From positions 174,429-238,428 of the forward strand of contig NW_008246078.1 in NCBI RefSeq assembly GCF_000281045.1: a DNA stretch of 64,000 nucleotides. Reading direction: 5' to 3'. Shown here one piece after another: positions 22,932 through 31,544 of this stretch; the stretch's first letter is position 1, and each line of letters opens with the position of its first letter. Under the pieces are notes generated by a model. That model had not been told where the DNA came from and did no database searches. It saw nothing but the letters and a program-made list of their open reading frames with translations. A program made the position numbers and the translations under genes. The stretch comes from Saprolegnia diclina VS20. Lineage: Eukaryota > Oomycota > Saprolegniomycetes > Saprolegniales > Saprolegniaceae.

Positions 22932-23054
22932 GCCAATCGAAGGCCGGACAGAGCTGTTGGACAGGTCATGTCGATCGACCAACATTCCTTTTCTCAACCG
23001 CGTGCATCGCGCGCGCCGATTGGCGGATGCCACTCAAACTCAAACTCAATTGGC
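22932..23054 (+). promoter_or_regulatory. CCAAT boxes upstream of the TMEM198-like gene
   Basis: CCAATC at 22,933 and ATTGG at 23,019 and 23,049, between 225 and 105 nt before the start. Role inferred. Confidence 0.4.
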
Positions 23055-23159
23055 ACCCATGTCCGCAGTAATGGGCGAAAAGTTTGACGCCAGCGGCCAC
23101 TTGGAGCCGTTGGACACGCGACGCGCGGCTCCACATTGCAGTGCATTCCGCAAATGAGC

Positions 23160-23987
23160 ATGGCGTCGACACTCGTACCGCGTTCGCTGCTACTGCTACC
23201 GTTCTTTCTCCATGTCGCGTCGAGCCTCAGCGTCGGCGGCAACAGCACGTTCGACAACCAAGTCAACAAGATCCTGCACTGGACCGGCGACGACTTTGCC
23301 AGCCTTGGGCTCGGGCCCGAGATCGTCGCCGGCGTCGCGATCGGCGCGGGCCTCCTCGCGACCTTCGTTGGCTACAAGCTTGTGCGGCCCACAATCTTTC
23401 TCGCCGGCTTCACGCTCGGGTCCGTGGGCTTTTTCCTCCTCGCCGAGCGCCTCTTTGCCAATGCGTCGTACATTGACACGGCGTGCTGGATCGCGTTCTT
23501 TGTCGGCGGCTTCCTCGTTGGTAGCTTTGTGCTCTGGCTCTACAAGCTCGGTATCTTTTGCGTCGGTGCGCTCGCTGGCGTCCTGCTCGCAACCCAAATT
23601 CACAACTCGTTTGGGTACTTGATCTACCCGTCGAGCCCCAACACGGTGCTACTCGTGCTGCTCGTGGTGCTCGGCCTCGGTCTTGGCCTCGTCGCGCTCA
23701 AGCTCGAGCGTCCGTTTCTGGTGTTTGCGTCGAGCTGCTTTGGCGCAATTAGCGTGGTCTGGGGCATTGGCTTCTTCGCCGGCGGGTACCCGAACGCAGC
23801 GTACCTCCAAAAGACCTTTGCCAACGGCGACTGGATCTACCACATCCCGAGCTCGTGGTGGTATTACCTCGCAGGCACCGTCGTGCTCTGCGGCCTCGGC
23901 ATCGCGGTTCAGTTCCAAGAGCTCAACAAGACCAAGCGCGCCGCGGCGTCTTGCTGCGGTGCGTATGGAGCACGAAGGCCAGCGTGA
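23160..23987 (+). CDS. TMEM198-type multi-pass membrane protein
   Basis: Intronless, 275 residues. The signal peptide is LLLLPFFLHVASSLS, then an N-glycosylation-prone ectodomain (GGNSTFDNQ). Seven hydrophobic helices follow, rich in Gly, with the repeated small-residue and Phe pattern of the DUF4203/TMEM198 domain: VAGVAIGAGLLATFVGYKLV, FLAGFTLGSVGFFLLAERLF, AFFVGGFLVGSFVLWLYKLG, VGALAGVLLATQ and others. Animal TMEM198 acts in Wnt/LRP6 signalling, but a role here is unknown. The start could be 23154 (MSMAST). The last residues (AAASCCGAYGARRPA) overlap the opposite-strand Mis18-like frame by 65 nt. Confidence 0.8.
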   Translation: MASTLVPRSLLLLPFFLHVASSLSVGGNSTFDNQVNKILHWTGDDFASLGLGPEIVAGVAIGAGLLATFVGYKLVRPTIFLAGFTLGSVGFFLLAERLFANASYIDTACWIAFFVGGFLVGSFVLWLYKLGIFCVGALAGVLLATQIHNSFGYLIYPSSPNTVLLVLLVVLGLGLGLVALKLERPFLVFASSCFGAISVVWGIGFFAGGYPNAAYLQKTFANGDWIYHIPSSWWYYLAGTVVLCGLGIAVQFQELNKTKRAAASCCGAYGARRPA

Positions 23988-24144
23988 CGGTCCGCGTGTC
24001 CACGTTGCTCTGCACGAAGCTCATCGAGTCGCCGATGATGGACCGACACGTCTTGCACTGGAAGATGACCGGGCCGGGCACCTCGACTTCCTCCTCGTCG
24101 TCGGCGTCCAGCAGCCGCGTCGGCCTGTTGCCATCGTCGCTCAT
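23923..24144 (-). CDS. Truncated Mis18/Yippee-like zinc-fold protein
   Basis: 73 residues from the ATG at 24144 (MSDDGNRPTRLL); an ATG-like start at 24201 is also possible. After an acidic linker, GPVIFQCKTCRSIIGDSMSF followed by VQSNVDTRTVTLAFV is the first half of the Mis18 domain, with the first CxxC zinc ligand pair. Mis18 licenses CENP-A deposition at centromeres. The second half, including the second CxxC, is missing: the frame ends TPRRAWSC, where it runs into the 3' end of the TMEM198 gene on the other strand. It is therefore a truncated gene, an alternative isoform or an assembly artefact. It shares a CCAAT-containing divergent promoter with the gene at 24287. Confidence 0.5.
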   Translation of the reverse strand: MSDDGNRPTRLLDADDEEEVEVPGPVIFQCKTCRSIIGDSMSFVQSNVDTRTVTLAFVLHTHRSKTPRRAWSC

Positions 24145-24170
24145 CTTGGCAAATGAATCCGCCGTGTCTG

Positions 24171-24202
24171 GATTGGTTGAAATCCAAACATTATGCACCA
24201 AT
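24171..24202. promoter_or_regulatory. Divergent promoter with facing CCAAT boxes
   Basis: ATTGG at 24,172 and CCAAT at 24,198 lie in the 142-nt gap between the Mis18-like start (minus) and the small acylated gene (plus). Probable shared promoter, by inference. Confidence 0.45.
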
Positions 24203-24286
24203 CGTGGCCGATTACACGCCGGATACGTATCCGGAAGATTGCAAGTGAGCCAGAAAGGTCAAAGTCCCGTCCCGCATCAACCAGCC

Positions 24287-24505
24287 ATGGGCCAGACCAT
24301 GGGCTGCTGCAGCTGCGGCCCAAGGACGGACGCGCTGGCGACGCCGTACGATGCGAAAGGAATCCTGCTGCCCCAAGTCGAAGACGACAGCTGGAAGAAG
24401 CACCACGTGAGCGGGTACACGGCAGCCATGCTCGCCGAAGACCAGTCCTACACGCCGCCCCGCTTTGTGGGCCAGGTGCCGGCCGAGGCCGCGTGGGAGC
24501 TCTGA
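24287..24505 (+). CDS. Small N-terminally acylated protein A
   Basis: Intronless, 72 residues. The start MGQTMGCCSCG gives a Gly2 suited to N-myristoylation and Cys7, Cys8 and Cys10 suited to palmitoylation, so membrane attachment is likely. The rest is hydrophilic: DDSWKKHHVSGYTAAM, then QSYTPPRFVGQ. The W-K-K ... (A)-x-M ... SYTPP pattern recurs in the gene at 29056-29283, so the two are probably paralogues. No family is recognised. It shares a divergent promoter with the Mis18-like gene. Confidence 0.6.
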   Translation: MGQTMGCCSCGPRTDALATPYDAKGILLPQVEDDSWKKHHVSGYTAAMLAEDQSYTPPRFVGQVPAEAAWEL

Positions 24506-24595
24506 GACCGCGACGCGCTCAGTACTAGTATTATTTGATGTAGACGACACGTTCATAAGAAAGCACACAGAAAACACTTGATGGTTATGCGACTC

Positions 24596-25051
24596 CTAGA
24601 TGTTCCAGCCGCCGTGCGCCGGTGGCGCGTCAAACACCTGCGACGAGTATGCGCTGCGGTCATTGCTGTCGGTGTACGAGTCGCGGCTCGGCGAGCGCTC
24701 GGCGCCACGCGGCGTCGTGCCGTTCAAGCTGCTCACCGAGCCGTACGAGTGCTGGTCGTCGTACTCGCGGCTGCTACTGCTGCGCGAGAGCTCGCGCTCG
24801 TCGACAAAGTCTCTCGCCGAGCTGAACGGGTCGTCGTCTTGGTCGTGGTACGTTTGGACTTGGGACACGAGGAGGCGCTCGTTCTTGCTCGTGTAGCTCG
24901 AGCCCGAGATCGACGACGTCGACGGGAGCACGTGGCCCTTTCGGTCGTCGGTCGAGTCGAACGTCGCGCGCGCGTCCTTGTCAAGGAGCTGCTCCTTGAG
25001 GTCGCTCGCGTCCACTTGGTTCTTGGCGCAGCAGCAGCACCGGGCACCCAT
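24596..25051 (-). CDS. Small N-terminally acylated protein B, Ser-rich
   Basis: Intronless, 151 residues. MGARCCCCAKNQ carries Gly2 and four consecutive Cys, a strong dual-acylation signal. Then ASDLKEQLLDKDARATF, followed by a long Ser/Asp/Arg-rich, probably disordered region with many candidate phosphorylation sites (SRSSSSREYDDQHSYGSVSS) and the end PPAHGGWNI. The anchor type matches proteins A (24287) and C (29056), but the body does not align well with them. Function unknown. It may be a membrane-bound signalling scaffold (inference). Confidence 0.6.
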   Translation of the reverse strand: MGARCCCCAKNQVDASDLKEQLLDKDARATFDSTDDRKGHVLPSTSSISGSSYTSKNERLLVSQVQTYHDQDDDPFSSARDFVDERELSRSSSSREYDDQHSYGSVSSLNGTTPRGAERSPSRDSYTDSNDRSAYSSQVFDAPPAHGGWNI

Positions 25052-25513
25052 GCTCGTCTTGTGAAGGGTCGAAAAAGATATGTGGATCCACGCCAGAGCA
25101 CTTGACGTTTGTATGAGGTTGAAACCCTATGAAACTGCAGCCTTTCTACGCAGTAGCACCGAGCGGTCCTCTTCGCTACCAAGTGTCTTGTGCCAGGAGC
25201 CGTCAGAGTAGTGCTGCGCAGGTCGCACTACCTACATGAAAGCTAGGGTGCACGGACACGATCGTGACGCCTCAGCGTGCCACGTCATCGAGACAGGATC
25301 GCGCTCTCTGACGCGCATCACGAGTACCACATGGAAGGGACAGTCATGTCGGCCGCCAATATACTCTCTTCCTGTCGGACTCGGATCAAATGGCGTCAAT
25401 GGGCGTGAAGAGAAGACTCACATGTGGTCCAGAGAGCATGAGCAACCACCCTTTACGGAATGCACGTTGACCTCGTACATGTCATTTTCGATTTCACGCT
25501 AGCACTGCGTACC
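25052..25513. other. Divergent intergenic region
   Basis: Lies between small acylated protein B and the protease gene. No gene or notable repeat recognised. Confidence 0.4.
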
Positions 25514-26815
25514 ATGGTCCGGCTCGCGACGATGCTTCTCAGCCTTGCCTCGGCCGTCTATTCGCAGGCGCCGCTGCAGTTTAGCACCCCAATGCCCTAC
25601 GTCCTCACGCTCAACGGCAGCGGTCCCGTGACGCAAATCATCTCTCGCCCGCGGGCCACGTCGCTCTCGGTGCACATTGCGTCGATGCGGCTTCCGCCGG
25701 GCGCGACGCTGACGATCGGTACCGAGGATGGTCGCGATAAAGTCGTGTACACGGGCGACCTCGACGACGTCGACTCGGCCGTCTTTACGCAGCCGCGCCT
25801 TCTTCTCAACTACTCGTCTCCGACGTACTCGACCGGCAGCAGCGCGCCGATCGTGACGATCGACACGTACTTTGCTGGCGGCGCCAACGCTGGCGGCCTC
25901 GAGTCTATCTGCTCAACAGCCGGCTACGCGTCCGTGGGTGTCGCTTGTTTATATGCTGACGCGGCCAAGACCGCAGTGTCGAGAGCCGTCGCGCGGCTCG
26001 TCATCCGCGGCAAGTCGCTCTGCACGGGCTGACTCTTTGGCACCGGCGGCTACATGCTCACCAACAACCACTGCGTTCCGTCCGATGACGACGCCAAGTA
26101 CGTCCAGGTCGAGTTTGGCGCGACCTGCGCTAGCTGCGAGGACCCGAAGAACTTTGTGCAGCTGGCGTGCAAGGGCACAATGGTCGCGTCGAGCGTGACG
26201 CTTGTGGCCACGAGTCACGCGCTGGACTTCTCGCTTGTCAAGCTCAACCTCTTCCCGTACATTGGGGATCTCTCGAGCTACGGGTATCTCCAAGCTCGAG
26301 ACAGCGTACCCGTGCTCGACGAACCTATCTGGCTCGCTGGGCACCCGAGAGGAAGCCCGATGCGCATTGCGAGCACCACGGACGGGGGCGTGCCGGGGAC
26401 GATTGTATCAACCAATGTCGCCGACAGTTGCTCGACCAACGCTGTCGGGTACCTCCTCGACACCGAGAGCGGGTCGTCGGGCTCGCCGGTCCTGAGCACC
26501 ACGGACAACAGCGTCATTGCGCTCCACAACTGCGGCGGCTGCAACGCCGCGACGAAATCCAACGGTGGCATCCCGATCGCAAGCATCCTCGCGTATCTGC
26601 GAACCAACGGCATCCCGCTACCGCCCAACAGTGTCTCGGCCACGCCAACGCCAACGCCGACCATGACGCCTGCTTCGACGAAGACCCCCCCACCCCCGAC
26701 CCAAACGAAGACCCCGACACCGACCCAGGCCCCGACTCAGAATCCGACTCAGAACCCGACCGAGTCCCCGACTACTCCGACACCAGACGTCGTCCCCGCC
26801 TGCTATACAGAGTAG
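25514..26815 (+). pseudogene. Secreted trypsin-like serine protease with in-frame TGA
   Basis: The frame runs from MVRLATMLLSLASAVYSQAP (signal peptide) to a stop at 26815, interrupted only by TGA at codon 173 (26,030-26,032). The interruption falls in CTG-stop-LFGTGGYMLTNNHC, where related secreted bacterial and oomycete proteases read CT(G/A)WL, so TGG to TGA is the simplest change. The triad is otherwise intact: His in NNHC (about residue 186), Asp in HALDFSLVKL (about 238), Ser in ESGSSGSPVL (about 322). Cys residues suit extracellular disulphides. The tail is a Thr/Pro-rich stalk (TKTPTPTQAPTQNPTQNP) ending PACYTE. Both halves keep coding-type composition, so this is a recent nonsense mutation, a sequencing error or readthrough. 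Confidence 0.75.
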
Positions 26816-26922
26816 CAAGAACTCTTATCAACATGCGACGACGTGTTCCAGTCTTGTCGATGCAAAGAGTGTGGGGACAGGCGTTCAAACTCATTGTACG
26901 AAGCGAAGAGGGGAAACGTGGA

Positions 26923-28562
26923 CTAGGAGAAGAACTTTAGTTTCTTGGCGGGCGAGTCCATCGTGTCGCCGCACTGCGCGTCATTGTCTTTAGAGGCTTT
27001 TCGGTTCTTGGGCGGTAGCCGGTGCTTCCACAATGTGCAGTTGGCGAGGTACTTGGGGCACTTGTCGTGGCGGTTGGTGCCATTGCATTTTTCGTTTTTT
27101 GTTTTTGCAAAGCCTTCGCACCACGTCCACTGGAAGTGGTCGCAGCTCTTGATCTTGGGACCTTCATAGATGCTCGGGACAACCCGGACGACGACCGGTG
27201 CAACGTCTTCTTGCACGTCCTACATAGCTCTTCGGTCTCGTTTCCGAACGAGTCGCCTTCGTACCCGCGCGTCTTTGGTACTATGCTGCTTGCGCTTAAT
27301 CTCCGTACACCGATTGCAGATCTGAAAGGCATTTTGAAATCCCTCCAGCCTACAAGAACGTAGTGGCGACTCATTCCAAGCTTCTGCAAGTGCAGTAGTA
27401 CGTGAGGGGCTGCTGGCTGTCGGCCCCAAAGAGCGAGTAGGGGAAGGGTTGCGCGTTGATGTCGTTGGGCGGGAAGAGCGTCATGAGGTTCAACGGCGCG
27501 TCTTCCTTGATGCGGTGTCGCTTCAAGAGCACTCTAGTTGCATGAACATCAGGAATCCATCGGATATTGCAGCGTACAAGAGTTGGGCGAGCAGCATCGT
27601 CTTGGTGAGCGGGTCCGAGTACTGAAAGAAGATGCGGTTGAGCTTTTGCTCGGCCACGTCCGGCGACATGGACATGCGAGGCAGCGCTTTCGGGGTCCTC
27701 GACCGAGTAATTGTGCGTGCGACCAGCGTTCCTGCATACGTGCACGTCATGATTGCCGACTGGGTGTTGGTTCGCACCTGGGTATGTCGGAGATATGACT
27801 GCGTGCATGGTATACGACGCCCCCGCGTTGTAGCTGCTGTAACTAGGTGGCTTGGACTTGTCGTAGCTTGGCGTGTTGAAGTACGACGGTAATGGTACAT
27901 TTGGCGTGCTGTGCGGTGCCAACATGCGGTTGCCTTGGTATGTCACGGCAGGAGGCATCGTCGCCGGCGCCGGAATGTGAATACTGAGCGTCGGCTTTGG
28001 CTCGTCGACGGCGACTGGTGCGGTGGCGTCCGAGTAGAGAGCGCTGAACATGTCGAGCATCGCCGGCAAATCAGCGTCTTCGATCTCGGGCTGGGGCGAC
28101 TGAAGCAGTGTCGGGTTGTTGATCTCGATGGGCACGGGCAGCGGCTCCTCTTTCACCGAGATCCACTTGTCGTCCATCATCTCGTTGCTGTCGTCGTCGT
28201 CGCCGTAAAGTGCTTGCTCGACAGCGCTGTTGGTGCTGCTGCGTCGGCTGTCATTGTCGGGCGTCACTTCGACCTTGATGATCAAGGTCTCAGGCGGCCG
28301 GATCTCGTCCTCCATCCATTCGTCCAGAAACGAGATGGCGTCGCCGTGCTTTCCGTGCGGCTGCTGTTGCTCTTCGAGCTCGCATATCTGACTAATGGTC
28401 TCGCACAACGTCGCCGAGTCGGCCATCAAGACAGGGTCGAGCATCTCGACGTCTAGCCACTTGTGGAGCGTATGTAGGGTCATGGCCTGTACCTTTGGAG
28501 CTGTCCTTGCCCTCGATGGCGTCGAACGTCTCCATCTCGAGGAGCTCATGGGCGTCGGCCAT
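26923..28562 (-). CDS. Probable transcription regulator, acidic N-terminus and Cys-rich C-terminus
   Basis: Predicted multi-exon gene. Exon 1 starts MADAHELLEMETFDAIEGKD. The joined frame then gives an acidic, Pro-rich region (LDEWMEDEIRPPETL, DKWISVKEEPLPVP) resembling a transactivation domain. A Tyr/Pro/Ser-rich part and a helical segment (EQKLNRIFFQYSDPLTKTML) follow. The C-terminus has AFQICNRCTEIKRKQ and a second Cys cluster, SCDHFQWTWCEGFAKTKNEK then CNGTNRHDKCPKYLANC, ending AKKLKFFS at 26923. Short GTAC..TAG introns link the exons in frame (for example after QQPLT near 27,395). A novel zinc-type fold is inferred from the Cys/His pattern. No named family fits. Middle exon borders are uncertain. 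CCAAT boxes lie 85-165 nt upstream. Confidence 0.55.
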
Positions 28563-29055
28563 CGTGCGTCGCGCGGTCCGTCGCCTTGCGCCCGAAACCC
28601 GCTCTGCCGATGAAACACATTGCGCTCTAAAAATAGAAGACTCTGTGATTGGACAAAAAGGAGACCAAACCGCGCTGCGATTCGAAGAAAAGCGATTCGA
28701 ATCTCTCGTTCGTCATTTGGATTGGCTAAAAAGAATGTACTACCGATCTACCGGCTAGAAACACACAGCCAGGACTTGGTGATGTACCAGCCCTGCAACA
28801 ACCAACTAGTTGAGTCCTCGGCAGCACCACTGCGGCAGCACGGTGCATGCTCATCAAACGAAGAGGCGTCGCCACGTGGGAGCCCACCAACAACAGACGC
28901 AATGCAACACCAGCTAGAGATGTGTCGGCGCAGCTGCGATGCCAAGGGCTACGTCATTGGGCCTACGTGCTACGATCGCAAGGTCGCGTCGAGTGCCATT
29001 GCCAAGAGCCATCGGTCTAGAGAGTCTGTGTTAATACTATTGATGAGATACACGG
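28563..29055. other. Intergenic, CCAAT boxes only
   Basis: Holds the promoter of the 28562 gene. A plus-strand open frame (28,620-29,183) has no recognisable content. Confidence 0.4.
28645..28729 (-). promoter_or_regulatory. Two ATTGG (CCAAT) boxes upstream of the regulator gene
   Basis: GATTGGACAAAA at 28,646 and GATTGGCTAAAA at 28,720. A GCGATTCGAA motif also repeats between them. Role inferred. Confidence 0.4.
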
Positions 29056-29283
29056 CTACGAGCACGGCGCGCTCTGTGTCGCGGCGTCGGGCGCCGGCTC
29101 GGTGGGGCTGGCGGAGCGCACACTCTCGTAGGACGGCGGCGTGTACGAGTGGGCCGGTCGCGCCATCGTGGCCTTGTGGTTGAGCGAGCTCCACTTCTTC
29201 CATCCCTCGTTCAGGTCGGCGTCGTCGTCATGGTCGGCGCCGTAGAAGAAGGGCCGTCGTCGGCTGCAGCACGCTTGGCCCAT
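29056..29283 (-). CDS. Small N-terminally acylated protein C
   Basis: Intronless, 75 residues. MGQACCSRRRPFF has Gly2 for myristoylation, Cys5 and Cys6 for palmitoylation, and a basic patch. The body includes NEGWKKWSSLNHKATM and AHSYTPPSYESV, matching small protein A at W-K-K, the A-x-M and SYTPP positions. Membrane anchoring is likely and function unknown. CCAAT boxes lie 38-79 nt upstream. Confidence 0.6.
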   Translation of the reverse strand: MGQACCSRRRPFFYGADHDDDADLNEGWKKWSSLNHKATMARPAHSYTPPSYESVRSASPTEPAPDAATQSAPCS

Positions 29284-29319
29284 CGCGAATATCTCCAAGT
29301 GGCGTTTGAAGATCCGGCG

Positions 29320-29364
29320 GATTGGATAAAAATACACAACCAACGTTCTATTCCTCGATTGGTC
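29320..29364 (-). promoter_or_regulatory. Two ATTGG boxes upstream of small acylated protein C
   Basis: ATTGG at 29,321 and 29,358, 38-79 nt before the start and just past the CDK stop at 29,398. Role inferred. Confidence 0.4.
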
Positions 29365-29397
29365 GAAATTCCGCTTCCTGAAGAAAGGCGAGGACGG

Positions 29398-30486
29398 CTA
29401 GTAGTAGGGCGTGGCGGGCTGTCGCGGCAGGTCGTTGAACCACGGGTGGCTCATGGCCTGCTTGGCCGAGATGCGCTGCCGAGGCTCGTACACGAGCATG
29501 CGCTACATGGACATGGGCATATGAGCATACGATCCGGCAGCAGGCAATACGGCTACCGAGAGGAGGTCAATGCCAATCGGGTCGAGCGCTGGCACGATCG
29601 CCGACCACGGCTGGGGCTGCCACTGCGGAAACGACACCTTGTAGTCGGGCAGTGAGCTCACGCCCGGCCACATGCCTTCGTCCGGTGTCCCGAGGACGCG
29701 GAAGATGCGGAAGAGCTCATCAATCTCCGAGTCGCCTACATGCACGCGTCATCCCCGTTGATGCCATCCCTCGTACCAGGAAAGAGCGGCTTGCGGTTGA
29801 CCATCTCGGCAAAGATGCAGCCAATGCTCCATGTATCGACTGGCGTCGAATAGTGCGAAGCGCCGAGGAGGATCTCGGGGGCGCGGTACCACAGCGTCAC
29901 CACTTCGTGTGTGTAGTTGCGAATCGGAATCCCAAACGCACGTGCGAGGCCAAAGTCGGCGAGCTTGAGCGTCCCGTGGGCGTCGAGGAGGAGGTTCTGC
30001 GGCTTGAGATCGCGGTGCAGGACGCGGTGGGCGTGGCAGAAGGCGATACCACTGCGTTACTTTGCGCTGAGATACCATGACAATGGGCGCGTCGTACCGG
30101 AGCATCTGGAAGACGTACGACTTGAGCACGAGCGGGGACATGGCGCCGCCTTGGAGGTCCATGAACTTTTTCAGATCGTGGTCGAGAAACTCAAACACCT
30201 AGCATCTGCATGTGAGCAATGACCAGGTAGAGGCATGCGAGAAGATGCGCACGAGGTAGAGCTTGTCGGCCTGGTGGATCACGTCGTGGAGGTGGACGAC
30301 GTTGGGGTGCACAAGCTCTTTCAGCAGCGAGATCTCGCGCATGGCCGTCGAGGGCACGCCCTCGTCCTCGCTCTCGAGGCGGATCTTCTTGAGCGCGACG
30401 GTCGCATTGCTGTGGAGGTCGACGGCCTTGTACACGACGCCGTACGTCCCCTCGCCGATCTTGCTCACCTTCCGGTACTGGTCCAT
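29398..30486 (-). CDS. Cyclin-dependent kinase, PSTAMRE type (CDK1/CDK2-like)
   Basis: Five exons give a compact kinase of about 300 residues. The start [20 protein letters not shown] carries the inhibitory Thr14/Tyr15 pair. The cyclin-binding helix reads PSTAMRE instead of the usual PSTAIRE. Then come [65 protein letters not shown] (with the activating Thr) and [20 protein letters not shown]. The last exon begins [17 protein letters not shown] and ends PATPYY. Introns have GTAC/GTAG..TAG borders. It is a cell-cycle kinase by family. Whether it is the mitotic CDK cannot be decided from sequence alone. CCAAT boxes lie 70-170 nt upstream. Confidence 0.92.
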
Positions 30487-30555
30487 CGCCAATGACGAAA
30501 TTAATTTGCCAGAAATGTGGCCAACCCACTTCAAGGTAGTCACGATGCGCGCGCT

Positions 30556-30658
30556 CATTGGCTAAAATGGTGTTGCCGAGACCGATACAAATGCCCCGTC
30601 GCTGGCCTCTTGAGGCGTTTGATTGGCCATTATGTGGGTGACCAGCAAGGCCATTGGA
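30556..30658 (-). promoter_or_regulatory. Three ATTGG boxes upstream of the CDK gene
   Basis: ATTGG at 30,557, 30,622 and 30,653, within 175 nt of the start. Role inferred. Confidence 0.4.
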
Positions 30659-30767
30659 TGTTTTTAACCCAATGGCATTGCACTCGACACCTCGCGATGC
30701 TGCAGACGTCGATTGCGTTCTCAGTTCTGAGAGGAATGACATGGAGCAAACAGACTCTATGATGGGA

Positions 30768-31544
30768 TTAAATACTACTGCGGGCAGCCCAGGCCGCAAC
30801 GCCGACGCTGACGAGCCCTGCTACCACTGCGATCATGGGCAGCGGGACAGAGGACGGCGTCGGGGCCGACGAAGACGTGTCTTGTGGAATGAGATGGTCC
30901 ATGCGCTGCGCCTTGGCATCGAGGTATGCCTGGTTGTGCTTCTGACCGGGAATGACGATCGGAACCCGCTCCGAGACCGTGATGCCAAGCTTGGTGAGGA
31001 GATCGATCTTGCGCGGGTTGTTGGTCAAAAGTCGCACGGACGAGAGGTGGAAGTGGTTCAGAATGTGCTGGACGGATTCGTAGCTGCGGTAGTCGTCTTC
31101 GAACCCAAGGACGCGGTTGGCGTCGACCGTGTCCGCGCCTTGGTCCTGGAGGTTGTACGCGTGCACCTTGTTGGCGAGGCCAATGCCGCGGCCTTCCTGG
31201 GGCATGTAGATGACCATGCCGCTGCCTTCGCTGACCATGAAAGCCTTGGCCGTCTCGAGCTGTTCCTTGCAGTCGCAACGGAGGCTGCCAAAGACTTCAG
31301 ACGTCATGCACTGATCGTGGACGCGAATGTGCATGTTGTCCGTGATCGGGCCGTACACGAGCGCGATCGGCTCGTACATGCGGCGGCAGCCCGTCGAGCG
31401 GAACGCGTGCATGTGCCAGTCGCTACTCGACGTCGGGAGCTGCGCCGCTGCGACAAAGGTGGTCTTGACACCGCAGCCAAGGCCCGTGAGGCCATCCTTG
31501 TCGAGGTCGCAGCAGGCCATCGGGTCGGCGCACGTCGCCATCAT
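30768..31544 (-). CDS. GTP cyclohydrolase II with C-terminal membrane anchor
   Basis: 258 residues, intronless, from MMATCADPMACCD. GTP cyclohydrolase II opens GTP for riboflavin synthesis. Zinc ligands are in HDQCMTSEVFGSLRCDCKEQ. The GTP site has MPQEGRGIGLANKVHAYNLQ, followed by DTVDANRVLGFEDDYR and LLTNNPRKIDLL. All match bacterial and plant RibA. There is no fused DHBP synthase domain. The last residues (LPMIAVVAGLVSVGVAAWAA then RSSI) form one hydrophobic helix with a basic end, which is a tail anchor and unusual for this enzyme. An N-terminal extension using an upstream ATG is possible. Cofactor and domain order are certain; the anchor role is inference. Confidence 0.9.
   Translation of the reverse strand: MMATCADPMACCDLDKDGLTGLGCGVKTTFVAAAQLPTSSSDWHMHAFRSTGCRRMYEPIALVYGPITDNMHIRVHDQCMTSEVFGSLRCDCKEQLETAKAFMVSEGSGMVIYMPQEGRGIGLANKVHAYNLQDQGADTVDANRVLGFEDDYRSYESVQHILNHFHLSSVRLLTNNPRKIDLLTKLGITVSERVPIVIPGQKHNQAYLDAKAQRMDHLIPQDTSSSAPTPSSVPLPMIAVVAGLVSVGVAAWAARSSI

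Larger units (their letters stand above)
21424..23159. other. Longest gene-poor stretch of the array flank
   Basis: About 1.7 kb with no recognisable gene. It holds CCAAT boxes for array gene 4 (21,543-21,588), a cluster of inverted repeats (21,918-21,978) and CCAAT boxes upstream of the TMEM198 gene (22,933; 23,019; 23,049). Frames at 21,933-22,562 and 22,393-22,668 show no family resemblance. Confidence 0.45.
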
